From NCBI GenBank assembly GCA_021731045.1, contig JAKFYE010000039.1:1-64000 (forward strand): DNA of 64,000 nucleotides, read 5' to 3'. A program made the position numbers and the translations under genes. The notes beneath the pieces are model-generated. The model made no database searches and was not told the DNA's origin. It saw only the letters and a program-made list of their open reading frames with translations. Shown here piece after piece: positions 62,301-64,000 of this stretch (its first letter is position 1; every line of letters starts with the position of its first letter). The stretch comes from Bdellovibrionales bacterium (GTDB lineage: Bacteria > Bdellovibrionota > Bdellovibrionia > Bdellovibrionales > JAKFYE01).

Positions 62301-63020
62301 TTTTTCTTCAAAATAAATAAAGCGTTTGGCTATGATTTTTGTCATAGGCGCCAGAGCCGCCATCACCGCAAGCGCGGCTAAAGCCGACCAACCAATATAT
62401 AAAAAAAGCATTCCCGAAACGCCAATTATAGTGATGATCGCCCAAACCAAATCTCCCCATATCGCGGTAAAATCGGCGATCGAATCCGAATCACTACTCA
62501 TGTGATTTACAATATCTCCAACTTGCGATTGTCCACGTGATTGCAACGAAAGATGAAGTGACTGTGAAAAAATAATTTCGTTTAAATCATTCGTGATAAG
62601 TTGATACGTAGCTAAGTGATTATAATAGTAATGTTGAAAAAACAGTCCAATCATAATCCCTGAAAATGCTAGAGCTAAACCCGCAATTAAATTCCCGGTC
62701 AAATCTGCATGATTGGAAAGTCGCTCAATAAAAATATGAATAAGGTTTGGCGAAACTAAGGAACAAATCAAAGCCAAAGTAAAAAATGTATACGCTTTGA
62801 ATGTTCGCTCTCGATAAATAGGAATTAACGAGAGTAAAAACCAGAGCGGCCGCTTGTTCCAATCCAATTTATTTTTAGTTAGGATATAACCCGGCTCCAG
62901 ATTTTTAGGTAAAACTAAAAAATCGTCCTCAGAAATAACCTTTTTCTTCGATAAACGAATCAAAGGTGTGCTCTGTGAAAAAAAAGCGTTGTAAAAAAAA
63001 TGTTTTAAAAAATTAGGCAT
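59343..63020 (-). CDS. Full-length double ABC transporter (ABCC/MRP-like)
   Basis: 1225 residues with TMD-NBD-TMD-NBD in one chain. NBD1 (about 395-610): GSVGSGKSSLLYG, LSGGQKQRVSLARA, DDPLSAVDVE. NBD2 (about 995-1215): GRTGSGKSTLFQ, LSQGQRQLLCLARA, MDEATASVD. Each is preceded by about six membrane segments. This fused plan, with the DDPLSAVD/DEATASVD pair, is that of eukaryotic ABCC proteins such as Ycf1; most bacterial exporters are half-transporters. NBD1 and NBD2 catalytic Glu/Asp differ (Asp in NBD1), as in ABCC. Likely an exporter of conjugates or drugs. Confidence 0.93.
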   Translation of the reverse strand: MPNFLKHFFYNAFFSQSTPLIRLSKKKVISEDDFLVLPKNLEPGYILTKNKLDWNKRPLWFLLSLIPIYRERTFKAYTFFTLALICSLVSPNLIHIFIERLSNHADLTGNLIAGLALAFSGIMIGLFFQHYYYNHLATYQLITNDLNEIIFSQSLHLSLQSRGQSQVGDIVNHMSSDSDSIADFTAIWGDLVWAIITIIGVSGMLFLYIGWSALAALAVMAALAPMTKIIAKRFIYFEEKLRSERDSRVTLINQVLNAMRVVKFFSWERAVSNEINGIRNAELDSRQRLAKAEVLSGASYLAVGTVVLFVALIVHVWRGNTLDAAMLFTCLSLFALLEEPFGQLSRLFSRIGQAIVAVQRLKKFLELDVVKNEIGFLDNSQNLSLKLHKVDFYHSTPQESVLKNISLEIKSGEAIAIVGSVGSGKSSLLYGLLGECRTSAGTIQRKNASGPWAYVPQEAYIINSSLLENLKFGSNLATKEFFRKCVHAACLDKDIRDLPAGFKTEIGEKGVNLSGGQKQRVSLARAALVEPEVILLDDPLSAVDVETERMICERLLFGLWKDKTRIVVTHRLESLDQFDRVLFLKDGQITAQGSFSEMLSNSQEFAEFYSEHKRQAEKSQATRAVAETIGSGEEKTESRITEDEEREKGAVKSGVYRDYILSLGGSGAQKYWILATLALGAIAATSLPLLQKWWLSFYSTHQSEWSAYQGVWIYGGLGVCVLVGSLTNQMFWLSRGIAAGKDMHERMLQSLLKAPIRFFDSTPVGRILQRFSRDIESVDIYLQWSFESFIHCLLQVLVSLVLILVVMPAMVIVILPSLWMYYHLQNNYRRPAREAKRLDSIARSPRYAHFKETLMGLVVIRAFNKQEWFKSEFFVRLRHSQRMFYGHYMFNRWFSSRVPLVGGVISLSTIVAVVLSVQSNWITAGTAGLLTIYSMSFWGQLNWSIRIFADIESRMTSVERLKFYSSIEPEGKGEMFLPQESWPKSGELKCSDVRARYAPHLPLVLQGVSFQVAPGQKVGIIGRTGSGKSTLFQTFYRFVEIEHGKIELDGIDISTVPLERLRRSLAIVPQDPTLFLGTLRSNLDRYNEYTDEDVWTALSKTGLKPYVKGLPRQLQSPVVESGSNLSQGQRQLLCLARALLLNAKVIFMDEATASVDVQTDALIQKVIRESLAETTMVIIAHRLGTVADCDQIIEMADGKVSSVLKKDQLRGQQAKLKALVFETEG

Positions 63021-63539
63021 AAAAATAAAAATCCATATTCAATTATAATTAGTGTTTCAGGAGCATTTACGAAGTCGAGAGTCTGCTAAAGTGCTAGAGT
63101 CTTCGTTGAGAAATTCGTCATGGGGTTTCCAGGAGAATAGTCAGAACGTAGTTGCGACTTTGAGCTTAAATTGTTTTTTAACATTGCAACCATGACGATC
63201 CTCCTTTCAATGTGTTTTTTTAAAGTAGCAACGTCGGACGTGTATGTCCAGAAAAAGTATCGCCTTCGCTATTTTTATTTTTTAGAATGCTTATGTAACT
63301 TAAAGCAATTCTTAACGGATACTCAGTGGCTTAAAAAGTTCGACGATAACTCAGACCAAAGTAGAGACTCTTAGAATTAATACAGCTCAAATTCTATTTT
63401 GACGATACGAGATGAGCAGAACCGGTCTCATAAATACTCGCTACTGCGACCGACAAGACGATTGCAGCCAGTCGCAGTAGCGAGTATTTATGAGACCGGC
63501 TCTAGCAAGGCTTATTAACTCGCAACAGAATTGGTCATC
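63021..63539. other. Intergenic region between the ABC transporter and the thioredoxin-fold gene
   Basis: No convincing gene. A plus frame at 63171-63374 uses TTG and lacks a ribosome site. The stretch is AT-rich and contains the large inverted repeat at 63418-63503. Confidence 0.5.
63418..63503. repeat. Large near-perfect inverted repeat (34-bp arms)
   Basis: Arms 63418-63450 and 63471-63503 pair over 29 perfect bases (63422-63450 with 63471-63499) plus a short outer part with one mismatch; the loop is 20 bases. Such a hairpin could be a small mobile element or an integration-type site. No T-run follows. Confidence 0.9.
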
Positions 63540-64000
63540 ATGCGTACATGGCAAATCATTCTTATTATCTCCGTTCTATACGGTCTTTTTACTGAAGGTC
63601 AAAAGTGGTTGCGCCATCGTCAACAAGCAAAAATTCTAAGCCAAGTGATGACTTCGGGCGCTTTGGGTCTTGCGACCGCAGGAATCCCACAAAACTGTGC
63701 CGGAAAAAAATATTGTGTCACCGTATTTGTCGCTCCTTGGTGTGGAGTGTGTCTCTCATCGGAACCCACATTTAAAGCGATTCAAAAATATTTGCCACTT
63801 CACCGAACAGATGTTGGCTTTGGACTCGTAATTGGCACCGCTAGTGCCTCTGAAAATTCGCAAAAACAAAAAGACCTTATGCCGATTGAATCTTATGTGG
63901 ATGATTCCGGAGATATTATGAGCCTGCGGCAGATCCAAGCTTTTCCGACATGGATTACAACGAACGAAAATGGCCAAGAGGTCTTTCGCCAAGCCGGCGG
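63540..64000 (+). CDS. Thioredoxin-fold protein, C-terminus off the window
   Basis: 153 codons visible from ATG 63540, no stop before the window end. N-terminal hydrophobic segment (IILIISVLYGLF) suggests a membrane anchor or signal. Thioredoxin-like features: VFVAPWCGVCLSSEP (CxxC as CGVC) and QAFPTWITTNENG (cis-Pro loop). Likely a periplasmic thiol-disulfide protein. The ribosome site is weak, and the large inverted repeat lies 36 bases upstream. Confidence 0.8.
   Translation, partial: MRTWQIILIISVLYGLFTEGQKWLRHRQQAKILSQVMTSGALGLATAGIPQNCAGKKYCVTVFVAPWCGVCLSSEPTFKAIQKYLPLHRTDVGFGLVIGTASASENSQKQKDLMPIESYVDDSGDIMSLRQIQAFPTWITTNENGQEVFRQAG

Noticed and set aside
63171-63374. 67-codon plus-strand frame before the large inverted repeat
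   Set aside because: TTG start without a ribosome site, no recognisable domain, high AT background.

Overview
The window looks like a chromosomal segment of a Gram-negative bacterium of the Bdellovibrio type (Bdellovibrionota or a near relative). The main pointers are a stand-alone RNA carrying a GEMM (cyclic dinucleotide) aptamer, resembling the attack-phase merRNA of Bdellovibrio, plus many short lipoproteins and secreted proteins, a complete Bat/MoxR operon, SpoVG in a Gram-negative setting, and moderate to low GC. This placement is inference; there is no rRNA or other taxonomic marker. Predatory life style cannot be shown from the window.

Layout. 1-850: the start of a leftward partial gene, then a gene-free stretch with repeated palindromic elements. 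852-3610: a secreted metallopeptidase-like pair, a J-like membrane protein and the divergent mrp gene. 3780-4161: the GEMM-type ncRNA with its own promoter and terminator. 4160-7947: two lytic transglycosylases (MltD-like, Slt-like). 8216-9885: a tandem pair of paralogous lipoproteins. 10168-16220: a subtilisin-family protease and a large secreted partner. 16355-23809: the MoxR-DUF58-DUF4381-like-BatA-BatB-TPR-BatD operon. 23945-27267: an HtpX-like pseudoprotease, a DUF1844 protein, an HtrA protease, SpoVG and tRNA-Gln. 27332-30330: an octamer tandem repeat before a small gene, an ion antiporter and a decayed carboxylate-amine ligase. 30329-38269: a trehalose and osmotic stress module (MarR, OtsB, sensor-fused OtsA, GH15 hydrolase, ClC antiporter, second OtsB). 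38356-44841: secreted and lipoprotein genes and a dapB-like gene cut by an in-frame TGA. 45303-47089: a PadR pair. 47225-58681: a surface glycan region. 58923-64000: a PilZ protein, a full-length double ABC transporter, a large inverted repeat and the start of a thioredoxin-fold protein.

How the parts fit. Most genes concern the cell envelope: peptidoglycan cleavage, periplasmic quality control (HtrA, Bat), outer-membrane lipoproteins and glycan assembly. The trehalose module appears to be one regulatory unit: a perfect 22-bp palindrome lies in the 47-bp gap between the divergent otsA-otsB-marR operon and the GH15 gene, so the MarR protein probably controls both directions. The glycan cluster encodes a double nucleotidyltransferase, a class II aldolase, a HAD phosphatase, a GDPD-like enzyme, a dolichol-phosphate-mannose-synthase-like GT2 and a fusion of a GT-C membrane transferase to a uridine-kinase-like domain. 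This set fits making, activating and exporting an unusual small phosphorylated sugar or polyol, and is the best candidate for an undescribed pathway. The GEMM RNA and a PilZ protein both point to cyclic dinucleotide signalling.
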